Notes: a model not told the origin generated them from the letters alone. A stretch of 64,000 nucleotides of DNA from Shewanella litorisediminis (GCF_016834455.1 NZ_CP069213.1:992501-1056500); one strand, 5' to 3'; counted from the first letter of the stretch, positions 37,490-49,233 are shown. Numbers and translations are program-made.

Positions 37490-38827
37490 GTGTCACAACG
37501 TAAATTTTTTGGAACTGATGGGATCCGCGGTAAAGTGGGTGCGGATCAAATGACGCCCGAACTGGCATTGAAGCTGGGTTGGGCCGCAGGCCGCGTACTG
37601 GCAAGAACCGGTACCAAAAAAGTCATCATCGGCAAAGATACCCGTATCTCGGGGTATATGTTTGAGTCTGCTTTGGAGGCGGGCTTTTCTTCCGCGGGGC
37701 TTAATGTGCTGTTAATGGGGCCCATGCCAACGCCCGCGGTGGCTTATCTTACCCGTACTTTCCGCGCTGAGGCTGGTGTCGTTATCAGCGCCTCCCATAA
37801 TCCGTATTACGACAACGGCATCAAATTCTTTTCCAGTGATGGCAGTAAGCTGGATGATGACATCGAGCTTGCCATTGAAGCGGAACTGGAAAAGCCACTC
37901 ATCTGCGCCGAGTCCCAGTTCCTCGGCAAAGTATCCCGCATCGACGATGCCCGGGGTCGTTATATCGAATACTGCAAAGGAAACTTCCCGGCAGACCAAA
38001 CCTTGAGTGGTCTCAAAATCGTGGTTGATTGTGCCCATGGTGCAACTTACCACATTGCCCCTGCCGTATTCCGAGAGCTGGGGGCAGAGGTTGTTGCAAT
38101 AGGCATTGAGCCCAACGGCATGAACATCAACGATAAGTGTGGCGCCACCTCCATGGCGGCCATTCGTGATAAGGTGCTGGAAGTTAAGGCTGACTTGGGT
38201 ATTGCCCTGGATGGCGACGGCGACCGCATCATGATGGTAACCCGCGATGGTGACATTGTTGATGGCGACCAGATCCTTTATGTACTGGCGTTGGATGCCA
38301 AAGAGCGAGGCGTGCTAAAGGGCGGTGTTGTTGGCACACAAATGGCTAATCTCGGCCTTGAATTGGCTTTAAAGGAAGAAGGTATTCCCTTTGCCCGTTC
38401 CAAGGTGGGCGACCGTTATGTGATGGAGCTTCTTAAGGAGCTGGGATGGCGCATAGGTGGGGAAAATTCCGGCCATATTCTCAATCTTGATCACGGTACT
38501 ACAGGTGATGGCATCGTCGCCGGTATTCTTGTGCTTGCGGCGATGCGCCGAAGCGGTAAAGACCTCAAAGAGATGATTGCCAATCTCAAGATGTTCCCGC
38601 AGATCCTTGTGAATGTCCGCTTTGAAGGCGATAGAAATCCGCTGGAGGCGGAAAGCGTCACCGCCAAGGTGGAAGAAGTTGAGGGTGAGCTCGGTGAGCG
38701 TGGCCGGGTTTTGCTGCGTAAATCCGGCACAGAGCCGCTGCTGCGGGTGATGGTTGAGGGCGAAGATAAAGAGACGGTGACCCGTCTCGCCACTGCGATT
38801 GCCGATGCGGTAAAAGCGGCGTCTTGA
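37490..38827 (+). CDS. glmM: Phosphoglucosamine mutase
   Basis: 445 aa. Active-site phosphoserine Ser102 in [12 protein letters not shown], the metal loop ALDGDGDR and the sugar-binding GGENSGH are all present, as is the C-terminal phosphate-binding [15 protein letters not shown]. Converts GlcN-6-phosphate to GlcN-1-phosphate for UDP-GlcNAc and cell-wall synthesis, the anabolic counterpart of the nag island in this window. GTG start. A small hairpin (GCCCC/GGGG) lies at 37452-37464 in the 63-base gap after folP. Confidence 0.97.
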   Translation: MSQRKFFGTDGIRGKVGADQMTPELALKLGWAAGRVLARTGTKKVIIGKDTRISGYMFESALEAGFSSAGLNVLLMGPMPTPAVAYLTRTFRAEAGVVISASHNPYYDNGIKFFSSDGSKLDDDIELAIEAELEKPLICAESQFLGKVSRIDDARGRYIEYCKGNFPADQTLSGLKIVVDCAHGATYHIAPAVFRELGAEVVAIGIEPNGMNINDKCGATSMAAIRDKVLEVKADLGIALDGDGDRIMMVTRDGDIVDGDQILYVLALDAKERGVLKGGVVGTQMANLGLELALKEEGIPFARSKVGDRYVMELLKELGWRIGGENSGHILNLDHGTTGDGIVAGILVLAAMRRSGKDLKEMIANLKMFPQILVNVRFEGDRNPLEAESVTAKVEEVEGELGERGRVLLRKSGTEPLLRVMVEGEDKETVTRLATAIADAVKAAS

Positions 38828-38873
38828 AAGCGTTAATGTATAAATTTTAGTAAGTTAGCGCGCATTTTAAGCG

Positions 38874-38920
38874 AAAACAGGCTCGCTGGAATAAAAAAGC
38901 AACAGTCGGGCCTGTTTTTG
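38874..38920 (+). terminator. glmM terminator-like hairpin
   Basis: Nine-base arms AAAACAGGC / GCCTGTTTT enclose about 27 bases. The right arm ends in a T run. The large loop makes it less certain than the others. Confidence 0.55.
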
Positions 38921-38996
38921 CCAAAAAGTCGAAAATAGGTGTTGTAACTTAAAACGCGGTTCGCTATTATTCGCTCCGCTTTCAGAGGAGATGGAG

Positions 38997-39779
38997 ATGG
39001 CACTCAGACGTCCAATGGTAGCAGGCAACTGGAAGATGAATGGCAGCTCAGCGCTGGCACAGGAACTCTTCAAAAAGTTTGCCGTTAAGCTCCAAAACGA
39101 TTCAGCGGAAGTGGTCTTGTGTCCGCCGGCAATTTACCTCGAGAGCGTCAGGCAGTTGCTCGAAGCGAATAAAGAAGCCCTAAACGGTTGCTTGGTTCGT
39201 ATGGGGGCTCAAAATTTGAGTCAACATGACTTCGGTGCTTACACCGGTGAAATTTCCGGGCAGATGCTAAAAGATTCCGGATGCCGATATGTGATTGTCG
39301 GACATTCAGAGCGGCGAAGAATGTATGGTGAAACCAGCGACATAGTCGCAGAAAAGTTTGCCGCCGCCCAAAAGCACGGTTTGACCCCAATACTCTGTGT
39401 TGGTGAGTCAGGTCCCGCTCGTGAAGCTAGAAGAACCTTTGAGGTGATAGCTGAAGAGTTGGATGTGGTTATCGAAAAGAACGGTACCATGGCTTTTGAT
39501 AACGCCATTATCGCCTACGAGCCGCTTTGGGCAGTAGGGACAGGTAAAAGCGCTACACCAGAGCAAGCCCAGGAAGTTCATGCGTTTATTCGCAGAAGGC
39601 TCTCTGAAGTTTCCCCCTTTATCGGGGAGAATGTCAGGATTCTGTATGGCGGAAGTGTAACGCCAAGCAATGCGGCAGATTTATTTGCCCAACCTGATGT
39701 TGACGGTGGACTGATTGGCGGAGCCAGTTTAAACTCGACCGAGTTTTTAACTCTGTGTTCCATAGCAATGAGCGCATAA
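38997..39779 (+). CDS. tpiA: Triosephosphate isomerase
   Basis: 260 aa TIM barrel. Catalytic residues in GNWKMNG (Lys), VGHSERR (His) and AYEPLWAVGTG (Glu), with the phosphate-gripping loop 6 and the ILYGGSV and GGASL motifs. Interconverts DHAP and glyceraldehyde-3-phosphate in glycolysis. ATG 38997 follows AGAGGAG by six bases; the ATG at 38991 is too close. Followed by secG after one base. Confidence 0.97.
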   Translation: MALRRPMVAGNWKMNGSSALAQELFKKFAVKLQNDSAEVVLCPPAIYLESVRQLLEANKEALNGCLVRMGAQNLSQHDFGAYTGEISGQMLKDSGCRYVIVGHSERRRMYGETSDIVAEKFAAAQKHGLTPILCVGESGPAREARRTFEVIAEELDVVIEKNGTMAFDNAIIAYEPLWAVGTGKSATPEQAQEVHAFIRRRLSEVSPFIGENVRILYGGSVTPSNAADLFAQPDVDGGLIGGASLNSTEFLTLCSIAMSA

Positions 39780-39780
39780 T

Positions 39781-40107
39781 ATGTACGAAGTACTGATAGT
39801 TATCTACTTGTTGGTTGCTCTGGGTCTGATTGGCCTGGTTCTCATCCAGCAAGGTAAAGGGGCCGACATGGGAGCGTCATTTGGCGCAGGCGCATCAGGC
39901 ACCCTGTTTGGTTCAAGTGGTTCAGGCAACTTCCTGACCCGCTCCACTGCAATCCTGGCTGTGGCGTTTTTCACTCTGAGCCTGATCATTGGCAACCTGA
40001 GTGCAAACCACATCAAACAGGAAGATAAGTGGAACAATATCGGTTCTGAGCCTACTGCAGAGGAAGTTCAGCAAACCGAAAAGTCAGAGACCAAAATTCC
40101 TGACTAA
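39781..40107 (+). CDS. secG: Preprotein translocase subunit SecG
   Basis: 108 aa. Two membrane helices (about 2-20 and 53-72) linked by a Gly-rich cytoplasmic loop GADMGASFGAGASGTLFG, the SecG signature, then a hydrophilic acidic tail. Component of the SecYEG channel. One base after tpiA and 12 bases before tRNA-Leu, so the protein genes and tRNAs probably share transcripts, as in E. coli. Confidence 0.96.
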   Translation: MYEVLIVIYLLVALGLIGLVLIQQGKGADMGASFGAGASGTLFGSSGSGNFLTRSTAILAVAFFTLSLIIGNLSANHIKQEDKWNNIGSEPTAEEVQQTEKSETKIPD

Positions 40108-40119
40108 GAAGCAAGATTA

Positions 40120-40206
40120 GCCGAGGTGGTGAAATTGGTAGACGCGCAGCCTTGAGGTGGCTGTGTCCTAACGGACGTGCGGGTTCAAGTCCCGCTCTCG
40201 GCACCA
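40120..40206 (+). tRNA. leuU: tRNA-Leu (anticodon GAG)
   Basis: 87 bases with encoded CCA and a long variable arm, as expected for a class II tRNA. Acceptor GCCGAGG, anticodon loop TTGAGGT, T-loop GTTCAAGTC. It lies between secG and the initiator tRNA, the same order as leuU in E. coli. Confidence 0.96.
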
Positions 40207-40286
40207 ATTAAAATGATTGAAACCAGGTTAAACCGGTAGCAGTCATTGCAAGTAAGTTGCTAAGTCAATATACTTGCAGCAGTTGA

Positions 40287-40363
<77 letters not shown>

Positions 40364-40424
40364 GCTCCCAGTTTCGAATTTAAGGAAGAATTCGCTACTG
40401 TAAACAGGTTCTTATAAGCAATGG

Positions 40425-40446
40425 CCTCGTTATTACGGGGTTTTTT
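40425..40446 (+). terminator. Terminator/attenuator after metY
   Basis: Six-base stem CCTCGT / ACGGGG (one G-T pair) with TATT loop and six T residues. Probably leaky, allowing read-through into rimP-nusA-infB. Confidence 0.6.
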
Positions 40447-40533
40447 GTTATATGGACTTTCAGATCCACCGCAGCTCTTTGCGGTACAGTTACTGGGGCT
40501 TTATAGCCCTTTTTTGTTTTTTCGGGGGTCACT

Positions 40534-40989
40534 TTGGCGACATTGGAAACCAGACTGGCAGAAATGCTGACACCGGCTGTCGAAGCCGCTGGCTATGTGG
40601 TGTGGGGCATTGAGTACGTGCAGGCAGGAAAACATTCCATCCTGCGTGTTTATATCGACAGCGAGCAGGGTATTTCCGTTGACGACTGTGCAGAAGCCAG
40701 TCGCCAGATCAGTGCAATCCTCGATGTGGAAGACCCAATTTCCAACGAATACACTCTCGAAGTGTCTTCACCCGGGCTGGACAGACCGCTGTTCAATGCA
40801 GCCCAATACGCCCGATACGTGGGCGAAGATGTAAAAGTACAACTGACCATGCCTGTTGAAGGCAGTCGGAACTTGAAAGGTGTTATCGACAAGGTTGAAG
40901 GCCAGATGCTGACCATCAAAGTCGATGGCAAGACATTGGTCGTTGCCCTGGACAATATCCGCAAAGGCAACATTATTGCGAAGTTTTGA
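40534..40989 (+). CDS. rimP: Ribosome maturation factor RimP
   Basis: 151 aa. N-terminal alpha/beta domain with [23 protein letters not shown] and [12 protein letters not shown], the [10 protein letters not shown] motif, and a C-terminal SH3-like domain. Needed for 30S subunit maturation. Start is TTG 40534 preceded by GGGGG; no ATG gives the full conserved N-terminus. First protein gene of the nusA-infB operon. Confidence 0.95.
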   Translation: MATLETRLAEMLTPAVEAAGYVVWGIEYVQAGKHSILRVYIDSEQGISVDDCAEASRQISAILDVEDPISNEYTLEVSSPGLDRPLFNAAQYARYVGEDVKVQLTMPVEGSRNLKGVIDKVEGQMLTIKVDGKTLVVALDNIRKGNIIAKF

Positions 40990-41016
40990 TGGTTTCAAGG
41001 TGAACGAGGCAAGACG

Positions 41017-42516
41017 ATGAATAAAGAGATTCTGCTGGTCGCTGAAGCGGTTTCAAACGAGAAAGCCGTTCCGCGTGAAAAGATTTTCGAGGCGCTGGAG
41101 ACAGCTCTGGCCACGGCAACCAAGAAAAAGTACGAAGGTGATATCGACGTTCGTGTGGCCATCGATCGCAAGACCGGTGACTACGAAACGTTCCGCCGCT
41201 GGATGGTGGTAGAGGATAACGGCGAAGCGCTGGAAAACCCCTACCGCGAGATCACGCTCGAAGCTGCCCAATATGAAAATCCTGAAATTCAGGTGGGTGA
41301 GTTTATCGAGGATGAGATCGAGTCAGTGGTATTTGACCGTATCACTACCCAAACAGCCAAGCAGGTTATCGTGCAAAAAGTGCGCGAGGCCGAACGAGCT
41401 CAGGTAGTTGAACAGTTTTACGATAAAGAAGGCGAAATCATCACTGGTGTGGTGAAGAAGAGCAATCGTGACAGTGTGATTGTTGACCTTGGCAATAACG
41501 CCGATGGCGTGTTGTACAAAGAAGACCTGATTGCCCGCGAATCTTTCCGTCCAGGCGACCGAGTTCGTGCACTGCTGTACGCAGTACGTCCAGAGGCCCG
41601 TGGTGCTCAGCTGTATCTGACCCGCACCAAGCCTGAAATGTTGATTGAGCTCTTCCGCGTTGAAGTGCCTGAAATCGCAGACGAGATGATCCAGGTAATG
41701 GGCGCTGCACGCGATCCCGGCAGCCGTGCCAAGATTGCAGTGAAGTCCAACGACCGCCGCATCGATCCTATCGGTGCCTGTGTGGGTATGCGTGGTGCAC
41801 GTGTTCAGGCCGTATCTAACGAGCTCGGTGGCGAGCGTGTGGATATCGTGCTGTGGGACGATAATCCGGCGCAGTTTGTAATCAACGCAATGGCACCTGC
41901 TGATGTGGCTTCTATCATCGTGGATGAAGATAACCACTCAATGGATATCGCCGTTGAAGCCGATTCTCTGGCCCAGGCCATTGGCCGTAATGGCCAGAAC
42001 GTTCGTTTGGCTACTCAGCTGACTGGTTGGGAGCTGAACGTAATGACAGTGGCAGACATGAATGCCAAGCACCAGGCCGAAAGTGCCAAAGTGGTTGCGC
42101 TGTTTATGGCGTCACTGGATGTAGATGAAGATTTTGCTCAGGTGCTGGCCGATGAAGGCTTCACCTCACTGGAAGAAGTGGCTTATGTGCCGGTTGCTGA
42201 ATTGTTGGCAATCGATGGCTTTGACGAGGACATCGTTGAAGCCTTGCGTGAGCGCGCCAAAGCGGCCATTTCTACCCGTGCGTTGGCGTCTGAAGAGGCG
42301 CTTGACGGTGCAGAGCCGAGTGAAGAATTGCTGAATCTTGACGGAATGGAGCGCCACCTCGCGTTTGTGCTTGCAAGCCGTGGTGTAGTGACGCTGGAAG
42401 ATTTGGCCGAACAAGGCATTGATGATTTGATCGAAATAGAAGAATTGACAGAAGAGAAAGCCGGTGCGCTGATCATGGCTGCCCGTAACATCTGTTGGTT
42501 TGGCGAAGAGTCTTAA
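41017..42516 (+). CDS. nusA: Transcription termination/antitermination factor NusA
   Basis: 499 aa. N-terminal RNA polymerase-binding domain, S1 domain (about 135-200, [16 protein letters not shown]), two KH domains ([16 protein letters not shown] and [13 protein letters not shown]), and two C-terminal acidic repeats (about 365-495) as in enteric NusA, which bind the alpha-subunit C-terminal domain. Modulates pausing, termination and rRNA antitermination. 27 bases after rimP. Confidence 0.97.
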   Translation: MNKEILLVAEAVSNEKAVPREKIFEALETALATATKKKYEGDIDVRVAIDRKTGDYETFRRWMVVEDNGEALENPYREITLEAAQYENPEIQVGEFIEDEIESVVFDRITTQTAKQVIVQKVREAERAQVVEQFYDKEGEIITGVVKKSNRDSVIVDLGNNADGVLYKEDLIARESFRPGDRVRALLYAVRPEARGAQLYLTRTKPEMLIELFRVEVPEIADEMIQVMGAARDPGSRAKIAVKSNDRRIDPIGACVGMRGARVQAVSNELGGERVDIVLWDDNPAQFVINAMAPADVASIIVDEDNHSMDIAVEADSLAQAIGRNGQNVRLATQLTGWELNVMTVADMNAKHQAESAKVVALFMASLDVDEDFAQVLADEGFTSLEEVAYVPVAELLAIDGFDEDIVEALRERAKAAISTRALASEEALDGAEPSEELLNLDGMERHLAFVLASRGVVTLEDLAEQGIDDLIEIEELTEEKAGALIMAARNICWFGEES

Positions 42517-42540
42517 GTCGATCAACAGGGGAGGTAACCT

Positions 42541-45201
42541 ATGACGGAAATTACGGTAGAGAAACTAGCCACAGAAGTCGGTAAAACTGTTGATAGACTG
42601 ATAGAACAGTTTGGCCAGGCCGGTATCAAAAAGGCTAAAGCTGACACTGTGTCTGAATCTGAAAAGCAGCAACTGCTGGACTTTTTGAAGAAACAGCACG
42701 GCGGTGATGCTCAGCCAACCAAGATGACACTGCAGCGTAAGACAGTGTCTACACTGAGCGTGTCCAGCGGTGGCGGCCAGTCTAAAGATGTAAAAGTTGA
42801 AGTGCGTAAAAAGCGTACTTTTGTGAAGCGTGACGGCAACGAAGCTGCCCTGAAGGCTGAAGAAGAAGCCCGTGCTCAGGCAGAAGCCGAAGCTAAGGCC
42901 AAAGCCGAAGCAGAAGCCAAGGCTAGAGCGGAAGCCGAAGCCAAGGCCAAAGCTGAAGCTGAAGCCAAAGCCAAAGCAAAAGCCAAGGCGGAAGCCGAAG
43001 CCAAAGCAAAAGCCAGCGCAAGTGCCGCCAAAGAGCAGCCAAAGCCAGTTGAGTCTGAAGAGGCCAAGGCTGAAGCTGCCCGCCTGAAGGCTCAGCAGGA
43101 AGAAGCTGCCAAGAGCAAGGCTGCTCAGGAAGAAGCCGCTGCCAAAGAAAAAGCGCGTTTGCTGGCTGAAGAGAATGCGGCTCGTTGGGCTGAAGAAGAG
43201 CGTCGTCGTCTTGAGGCCGAGCGTTACGGCGATCACCATGTGACTACGTCCAAGGTAGCCCGTGCTGCCGAAGACAGCGCCGACCTGGACGATGAAAAAC
43301 GCGGCCGTCGCAACCGCAACAAGACTCAGACCAAGAGCAAGCGTGGTGGTAAAGACGCACGCGAAGGTCGTGAGAAGCACATGAAGTACAAGAGCACTCC
43401 CGAGTCCATGGCTCACGGCTTTAACAAGCCTGTGGCAGCTGTGACCCGTGACGTGCGTATCGGTGAGACTGTGACTGTGGCCGAACTGGCACAGAAGATG
43501 GCAGTCAAAGCCACCGAGATCATCAAAGCGATGATGAAGATGGGCTCCATGGTGACCATCAACCAGGTACTGGATCAGGAAACTGCCCAGCTGGTTGCCG
43601 AGGAAATGGGCCACAAGGTTGTACTGCTGCGTGAAAACGAGCTGGAGCATCAGGTTCTGGCAGATCGTGATGACGAAAGCACCACCAAGCTTGAGCCTCG
43701 TGCACCTGTTGTTACCATCATGGGTCACGTTGACCACGGTAAGACCTCGCTGCTGGACTACATCCGTCGCACCAAGGTAGCGGCCGGTGAAGCCGGTGGT
43801 ATTACCCAGCACATCGGTGCCTACCACGTAGAAACCGATAACGGCATGATCACCTTCCTGGATACCCCAGGTCACGCGGCCTTTACCGCCATGCGTGCCC
43901 GTGGTGCCAAGGCAACTGACATCGTTATTCTGGTAGTGGCCGCCGACGACGGCGTAATGCCACAGACCATCGAAGCTATCCAGCACGCCAAGGCCGGTAA
44001 CGTGCCTTTGATTGTGGCTGTGAACAAGATGGACAAGCCAGAAGCCGATATCGACCGCGTGAAGAACGAACTGTCTCAGCATGGCGTTATGTCAGAAGAC
44101 TGGGGCGGCGAGAACATGTTCTGTTACGTGTCTGCCAAGACTGGTCAGGGCGTTGATGAACTGCTGGAAGCTATCCTGCTTCAGGCTGAAGTTCTGGAAC
44201 TCAAAGCCGTGCGTGATGGTATGGCTGCCGGTGTGGTTATCGAATCCCAGCTCGACAAGGGCCGTGGACCGGTAGCGACTGTACTGGTTCAGGAAGGTAC
44301 TCTGCGTCAGGGCGACATCGTTCTGTGTGGTCTTGAGTACGGTAAAATCCGTGCCATGAAAGACGAAAATGGTCGACCTATTCTGGAAGCCGGCCCGTCT
44401 ATTCCTGTGGAGATCCTCGGTCTGTCAGGCGTGCCTTCAGCCGGTGACGAAGCGACAGTGGTTCGCGACGAGCGTAAAGCCCGTGAAGTGGCCCTGTACC
44501 GTCAAGGCAAGTTCCGTGATGTGAAACTGGCGCGTCAGCAGAAGTCCAAGCTCGAGAACATGTTCGCCAACATGACTGAAGGCGAAGTACAAGAGCTGAA
44601 CATTGTCCTCAAGGCCGACGTTCAGGGTTCTCTGGAAGCGATTTCCGACTCGCTGCGTAAGCTGTCTACTGATGAAGTGAAGGTGAACATCATCGCTTCT
44701 GGTGTAGGTGCGCTGACCGAAACCGACGCCACTCTGGCAGCGGCTTCCAACGCCATCATGGTTGGCTTTAACGTGCGTGCCGATGCTCAGGCCCGTAAGA
44801 CTATCGAATCTGAAGCCGTTGATCTGCGCTACTACAGCGTGATCTACGACCTGATTGACGAAGTGAAGTCTGCCATGAGCGGTATGCTGTCACCTGAGTT
44901 CAAGCAGCAGATCATCGGTCTGGCTGAAGTACGTGACGTGTTCAAGTCGCCTAAGCTTGGCGCTATCGCCGGCTGTATGGTGATTGAAGGTATCGTGAAG
45001 CGCAGCGCGCCAATCCGTGTACTGCGTGACAACGTGGTAATCTACGAAGGTGAGCTGGAGTCTCTGCGCCGCTTCAAGGACGACGTGAACGAAGTCCGCA
45101 ACGGCATGGAGTGTGGTATCGGCGTTAAGAACTACAATGATGTTCGCGTAGGCGATCAAATTGAAGTGTTCGAAACTATCGAAGTCGCACGGACACTCTA
45201 A
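42541..45201 (+). CDS. infB: Translation initiation factor IF-2
   Basis: 886 aa GTPase that places initiator tRNA on the 30S subunit. N-terminal IF2N domain (1-50), a long Ala/Glu/Lys repeat linker (about 105-163), a second IF2N-like domain near 300-350, then the G domain with GHVDHGKTS from 395, DTPGHAAF and NKMDKPEAD, followed by domains II-IV. The linker is encoded by near-identical GCCGAAGCCAAGGCC-like units and is probably length-variable between strains. Shorter isoforms from internal starts, as in E. coli, cannot be judged here. 24 bases after nusA. Confidence 0.97.
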   Translation: MTEITVEKLATEVGKTVDRLIEQFGQAGIKKAKADTVSESEKQQLLDFLKKQHGGDAQPTKMTLQRKTVSTLSVSSGGGQSKDVKVEVRKKRTFVKRDGNEAALKAEEEARAQAEAEAKAKAEAEAKARAEAEAKAKAEAEAKAKAKAKAEAEAKAKASASAAKEQPKPVESEEAKAEAARLKAQQEEAAKSKAAQEEAAAKEKARLLAEENAARWAEEERRRLEAERYGDHHVTTSKVARAAEDSADLDDEKRGRRNRNKTQTKSKRGGKDAREGREKHMKYKSTPESMAHGFNKPVAAVTRDVRIGETVTVAELAQKMAVKATEIIKAMMKMGSMVTINQVLDQETAQLVAEEMGHKVVLLRENELEHQVLADRDDESTTKLEPRAPVVTIMGHVDHGKTSLLDYIRRTKVAAGEAGGITQHIGAYHVETDNGMITFLDTPGHAAFTAMRARGAKATDIVILVVAADDGVMPQTIEAIQHAKAGNVPLIVAVNKMDKPEADIDRVKNELSQHGVMSEDWGGENMFCYVSAKTGQGVDELLEAILLQAEVLELKAVRDGMAAGVVIESQLDKGRGPVATVLVQEGTLRQGDIVLCGLEYGKIRAMKDENGRPILEAGPSIPVEILGLSGVPSAGDEATVVRDERKAREVALYRQGKFRDVKLARQQKSKLENMFANMTEGEVQELNIVLKADVQGSLEAISDSLRKLSTDEVKVNIIASGVGALTETDATLAAASNAIMVGFNVRADAQARKTIESEAVDLRYYSVIYDLIDEVKSAMSGMLSPEFKQQIIGLAEVRDVFKSPKLGAIAGCMVIEGIVKRSAPIRVLRDNVVIYEGELESLRRFKDDVNEVRNGMECGIGVKNYNDVRVGDQIEVFETIEVARTL
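42856..43020 (+). repeat. Tandem Ala/Glu/Lys coding repeat in infB
   Basis: Repeated 6-12 base units encode runs of [18 protein letters not shown] type. Predicted as a single charged helix. Units differ mainly at third codon positions. Confidence 0.85.
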
Positions 45202-45209
45202 CAACCAAA

Positions 45210-45229
45210 AAGGGCGGCTCAGGCCGCCC
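45210..45229 (+). terminator. Hairpin between infB and rbfA
   Basis: Arms AGGGCGG / CCGCCCT with CTCAGG loop, lacking a proper T run. More likely a processing or partial-termination structure than a full terminator. Confidence 0.45.
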
Positions 45230-45253
45230 TTGTTGATTTTATGGTAAGTAATC

Positions 45254-45667
45254 ATGGCAAGAGAATTTAGTCGTACCCGCCGTATCGGTCAGCAGCTGCA
45301 ACAGGAGCTGGCTTTCGTACTGCAGCGGGACATGAAAGATCCTCGCATCGGCATGGTAACCGTCAATGATGTGGATGTATCCCGCGATCTGAGCCACGCC
45401 AAAGTGTATGTGACCTTTTTCGAGGAAGACCCTCAGGTTATTGAAGCCAAGCTGGCAGCCCTCAACACCGCAGCACCTTATGCCCGCACCCTGGTGGCTG
45501 GCCGTATGAAGCTTCGGGTGATGCCTGAGCTGCGCTTTATCTACGATGCCTCTCTGGTTGAAGGGATGCGGATGTCGAACCTGGTAAGCAAGGTCATTCG
45601 TGACGATGAGGCCAAGAAAGGCCACAGCGACGATGAACCCCAGGAAGGACAGCGCGAGGAAGACTGA
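45254..45667 (+). CDS. rbfA: Ribosome-binding factor A
   Basis: 137 aa KH-like protein for late 30S maturation and cold adaptation. The family start [18 protein letters not shown] and the later [26 protein letters not shown] are clear. The C-terminal tail is highly charged and acidic. Stop overlaps the truB start by one base. Confidence 0.96.
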   Translation: MAREFSRTRRIGQQLQQELAFVLQRDMKDPRIGMVTVNDVDVSRDLSHAKVYVTFFEEDPQVIEAKLAALNTAAPYARTLVAGRMKLRVMPELRFIYDASLVEGMRMSNLVSKVIRDDEAKKGHSDDEPQEGQREED

Positions 45668-46614
45668 TGGCAAGACGCACCAAAGGGCGCAATATCGACG
45701 GTATCGTCCTGCTGGATAAACCCACGGGCATGAGTTCCAACCATGCCCTGCAGCGGGTTAAGCGCATTTACAATGCGTCTAAAGCCGGACATACGGGGGC
45801 GCTCGATCCCTTGGCAACCGGCATGCTGCCGGTGTGTTTGGGTGAAGCAACCAAGTTTTCCCAGCACCTGCTGGATGCGGACAAGCGCTATCTGGTTACC
45901 GCCAAACTTGGCCAGCGTACCGACACCAGTGATTCTGACGGTGACGTGGTCAGCGAAAGACCCATGAATTTCACCCCGGAGCAACTGGATGTCGCCCTGG
46001 ACAGTTTCCGGGGAGATACCCTGCAGGTACCTTCTATGTTTTCGGCGCTCAAGTATCAGGGCCAACCCCTGTACAAGTACGCCCGTGAAGGCAAAGAAGT
46101 ACCCCGCGAAGCCCGGCCCATCACAGTGTTTGAGCTGAACTTTATCAAGCTTGAAGGCGATGAGCTGACACTGGATATCCACTGCTCCAAGGGCACTTAC
46201 ATCCGTACCATCATTGATGATTTGGGTGAAAAGCTGGGTTGTGGTGCCCACGTGATTATGCTCAGACGCACAGCCGTCGCAGGTTATCCCTACGAGCGTA
46301 TGGTGACCATAGAAGCACTGGAAGCCTTGTTGGCTCAGGCAGAGCAAGAGGGCGTCGAGCCAAAAACCTTGCTCGACCCGCTGCTGCTGCCCATGGATAC
46401 CGCTGTGGCCGATTTTCCGGAAGTGAATATTCCGGATGCGGTTGCTCCGTATCTGATGAACGGTAACCCTGTGCGCGTCGCAGGTGTGTCCAGCGACAGC
46501 CTGATGCGCATTACCCTTGGGGAAGCGCGACGGTTCGTTGGTGTGGGTGCCATCAATGACGATGGCCTGCTGGCGCCCAAACGCCTGGTTGTCTTTTATG
46601 ATGATGAAGCCTAA
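45667..46614 (+). CDS. truB: tRNA pseudouridine(55) synthase TruB
   Basis: 315 aa. Catalytic Asp47 in [12 protein letters not shown], the standard TruB motif; KPTGMSSN and the KRY block are also present, with a C-terminal PUA domain. Makes pseudouridine 55 in the T-loop of all elongator tRNAs. TGATGG coupling to rbfA. Confidence 0.96.
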   Translation: MARRTKGRNIDGIVLLDKPTGMSSNHALQRVKRIYNASKAGHTGALDPLATGMLPVCLGEATKFSQHLLDADKRYLVTAKLGQRTDTSDSDGDVVSERPMNFTPEQLDVALDSFRGDTLQVPSMFSALKYQGQPLYKYAREGKEVPREARPITVFELNFIKLEGDELTLDIHCSKGTYIRTIIDDLGEKLGCGAHVIMLRRTAVAGYPYERMVTIEALEALLAQAEQEGVEPKTLLDPLLLPMDTAVADFPEVNIPDAVAPYLMNGNPVRVAGVSSDSLMRITLGEARRFVGVGAINDDGLLAPKRLVVFYDDEA

Positions 46615-46619
46615 AGCGG

Positions 46620-46648
46620 TTGCTACGGCAGTCGAATGTGGCTAAAAT
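46620..46648 (+). promoter_or_regulatory. Promoter of rpsO
   Basis: TTGCTA (46620-46625), 17-base spacer, TAAAAT (46643-46648), about 65 bases before the rpsO start. The leader is long enough for S15 autoregulation. Confidence 0.6.
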
Positions 46649-46712
46649 ATCGCGTCTTCTTGGCTGAGTTAGTGATCGGCTGAGACAATTTACTGATATT
46701 TTGGAGATATTC

Positions 46713-46982
46713 ATGTCACTAAGTACTGAAGCTAAAGCAAAAATCCTGGCTGAGTTTGGCCGTGGTGAAAACGACACTGGTTCAACTGAAGTTCAGGTAG
46801 CTCTGCTGACTGCTCAGATCAACCACCTGCAGGATCACTTCAAGACTCATATTCACGATCACCACTCACGTCGTGGTCTGCTGCGTATGGTTAGCTCTCG
46901 TCGTAAGCTGCTGTCTTACCTGCAGCGCACCGAGAATGAGCGTTACAACGCTCTGATCCAGAAGCTGGGTCTGCGTCGCTAA
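46713..46982 (+). CDS. rpsO: 30S ribosomal protein S15
   Basis: 89 aa, exact family length. Primary 16S rRNA-binding protein, with signature [20 protein letters not shown] and [23 protein letters not shown] 46713 has GGAG six bases upstream. Followed by a strong bidirectional terminator, unlike E. coli where pnp is next. Confidence 0.98.
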   Translation: MSLSTEAKAKILAEFGRGENDTGSTEVQVALLTAQINHLQDHFKTHIHDHHSRRGLLRMVSSRRKLLSYLQRTENERYNALIQKLGLRR

Positions 46983-46996
46983 TCCAGCGAAGCAAG

Positions 46997-47024
46997 AAAA
47001 AAGGAGGCATTTGCCTCCTTTTTT
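46997..47024. terminator. Bidirectional terminator of rpsO and the GGDEF-EAL gene
   Basis: Twelve-base stem AAAAAAGGAGGC / GCCTCCTTTTTT with ATTT loop between convergent genes. Confidence 0.93.
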
Positions 47025-47044
47025 CGTTTCTGAAATCCACTCTT

Positions 47045-49087
47045 TTAACCGTGCAGGTTTTGTATCTCAGCCGTTTGTGAACGTATGTACTTGTCTTCAA
47101 ACTCTTCCAGCGGCAAAGGTGGGCTGAAGTAAAAGCCCTGACCAATACCGCAACCTGCGGTTTTAAGCCACTGCAGCTGCTGCTCGTTCTCAATACCCTC
47201 AGCAACAATACGTAAATCCAGCTGTTTACCCAGCATCAGGATGGTCGACGCTATGGCACTGTCGTTGGGCAAATCGGTAACGAAACAGCGGTCAATTTTC
47301 ATGGTGGTAATGGGCAGATGTCGAAGGTAAGACAGCGACGAATAGCCGGTACCAAAGTCATCCACAGCTATACCAAAACCGGCATTTTTAAGCTGTTCCA
47401 GCTTGCTGATGGCCGTTTCTACGTCGCTCATCAAAGAAGTTTCGGTGATTTCGACTTCCAATAAATCCGGCGATATCTGATAGCGCAGCGCCATTTGTTT
47501 AATATCCGGCACCAGGCTGGCATCGGCAAATTGCTGGGATGCCACATTAACCGCGATGGGAATGGCAAAGTTGTACTGTTTTTGCCAATGGCGCAGCGTC
47601 TTGCAGCTTTGCTCCAGCACCCAACGGCCAATGGGCACTATGATGCCGGTTTCTTCGGCGACAGGGATAAAGGACATGGGGCTTATCAGGCGGCCATCTT
47701 TTTGCCAACGGATCAGCGCCTCACAGCCCATGATTTTGCCGGTGGTCAAATCCAGCTTGGGCTGAAAGTGCAGCACAAACTCTTCGTTCTTCAGCGCATC
47801 GTGTAAAGAGGCTTCGGTTCTTAAGCGCACGGCGGCGCGCTCTGTCATTTGCTGTTTAAAGAAGGCCCACTGGTTTGAACCCGATGCCTTGGCGCTGTAC
47901 ATGGCGATATCGGCATGGCGGATAAGGTCTTCGGCGCTGTTACCATCTTCAGGATAAAGGGATATCCCGACAGATGCTGCGGGGTGAATGGAATGATCCC
48001 CGAGCTGAATAGGGTTGTTGAGCTGTACCAGCAATTTATCGACAAAGTCTGCGGCCATGTCAGCGCAGTGAATTTCATCCGCCAATATTACAAATTCATC
48101 GCCACCGAGTCGTGCTACTGTCCCTTTATCGCCCACCACACGTTCAAGCAGGCGCGCTATACGCGCCAAAAACTGATCGCCCAGCGCATGACCCAGTGAG
48201 TCGTTAACATTTTTAAAACGGTCCAGGTCGATAAAAAGCAGGGTAAATGCCCGTTTGTGTACCCGGGCACGCTGAATGGTCACTGCAATGGTTTCGAGCA
48301 ATAAGGTACGGTTTGGCAGACCGGTGAGCGGGTCTCTGGTGGCCATCTTACGCAGCTTGCTCTGGGTCTGGCCAAATTGCAGCAGGATTTGATTGAGCTT
48401 GGTGGTTACCAGACCCAGCTCGTCATCTTTGTGGGCATCGGCGATGGGCAGCAGGTTTTCATCCGGTGACTCGGGCTCAATTTTGTCGATGGCTTCGCTT
48501 ATTCGGGCAATTGGCTGGGTAAGAAAGCGGTGAAATACGATGGAAAGTACCAGGGTCAAGAATAAAGCCCGGGCCAGGGTAGCTAAAAAACCAACCTTCA
48601 GCTGACCAAAGAGGGTATTGGCCAGTTCCTGGGTATCGTAAAAGATGGTCAGGGTACCGATAAGCTGTTGTTGCCTTGAGCCTTCAAAATAGAAAGGGCG
48701 ATAAAGCGGGCGGGAAATTTCCCGTAAATCCCCGAAGAGTTCTTCACTTAAACTATTGAAAAAATTTGAGTAGATGCTTTTGTCGTTGGTAACGGAGACA
48801 AACAGCGAACCATCATCCAATTCGATAACAGAGGCACCCACATGCTCCACTTTAAGCACCCCATCGAGGGTTTGGCGGGCGAGGTTATCGTCTAAGGCCC
48901 AAACGGCATTGGCCGCTGGCTGTTCCACGGAATCAAGCAGTTCCTGCTGACTGGAGGTTAAGGCTTCCCGGGTGGACATCACCATCAGGGCGAGTTCGAT
49001 GATGAAAATTGCAACAGCAAAGAACAGCGCTGTGAAGACAACGAGATTGGTTTGTTTCCAGGTGAGAGATTTGAACCGAATCGCCAT
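47045..49087 (-). CDS. Membrane GGDEF-EAL c-di-GMP turnover protein
   Basis: 680 aa. TM1 about 12-35, a periplasmic sensor region to about 165 (with [14 protein letters not shown]), TM2 about 168-192, a HAMP-like linker, then a GGDEF domain whose GGDEF motif is intact ([10 protein letters not shown]) and an EAL domain with [15 protein letters not shown] and [10 protein letters not shown]. Both domains keep key residues, so it may make or break c-di-GMP, or be bifunctional. Targets include the type IV pilus or biofilm (inference). It sits on the opposite strand between rpsO and pnp. ATG at plus 49087. Confidence 0.92.
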   Translation of the reverse strand: MAIRFKSLTWKQTNLVVFTALFFAVAIFIIELALMVMSTREALTSSQQELLDSVEQPAANAVWALDDNLARQTLDGVLKVEHVGASVIELDDGSLFVSVTNDKSIYSNFFNSLSEELFGDLREISRPLYRPFYFEGSRQQQLIGTLTIFYDTQELANTLFGQLKVGFLATLARALFLTLVLSIVFHRFLTQPIARISEAIDKIEPESPDENLLPIADAHKDDELGLVTTKLNQILLQFGQTQSKLRKMATRDPLTGLPNRTLLLETIAVTIQRARVHKRAFTLLFIDLDRFKNVNDSLGHALGDQFLARIARLLERVVGDKGTVARLGGDEFVILADEIHCADMAADFVDKLLVQLNNPIQLGDHSIHPAASVGISLYPEDGNSAEDLIRHADIAMYSAKASGSNQWAFFKQQMTERAAVRLRTEASLHDALKNEEFVLHFQPKLDLTTGKIMGCEALIRWQKDGRLISPMSFIPVAEETGIIVPIGRWVLEQSCKTLRHWQKQYNFAIPIAVNVASQQFADASLVPDIKQMALRYQISPDLLEVEITETSLMSDVETAISKLEQLKNAGFGIAVDDFGTGYSSLSYLRHLPITTMKIDRCFVTDLPNDSAIASTILMLGKQLDLRIVAEGIENEQQLQWLKTAGCGIGQGFYFSPPLPLEEFEDKYIRSQTAEIQNLHG

Positions 49088-49204
49088 CAATCAGTTTCCG
49101 GGCTATTAAAAGCGTTAGGGCAGGTCCGTTCTGGGACGGATTTCGCCAGTCCGATAAAAGCCACTGTAGTGAAAAGTTAAAGATTTGTCACCAGATTCCA
49201 CTCT

Positions 49205-49233
49205 TTAACTATCTAGTTGACTTGCAGTATACT
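49205..49233 (+). promoter_or_regulatory. Promoter of pnp
   Basis: TTAACT (49205-49210), 17-base spacer, TATACT (49228-49233), about 40 bases before the start. Gives pnp its own promoter now that rpsO is separated from it. Confidence 0.6.

Noticed and set aside
42856..43020. Regular repeats that might suggest a CRISPR array or satellite
   Set aside because: They stay in frame inside infB, have no spacers, and encode the known charged linker.
42565..44082. Long open frame on the minus strand opposite infB
   Set aside because: Low-complexity Phe/Gly/Leu-rich translation produced by the antisense of the infB repeat; no ribosome site.
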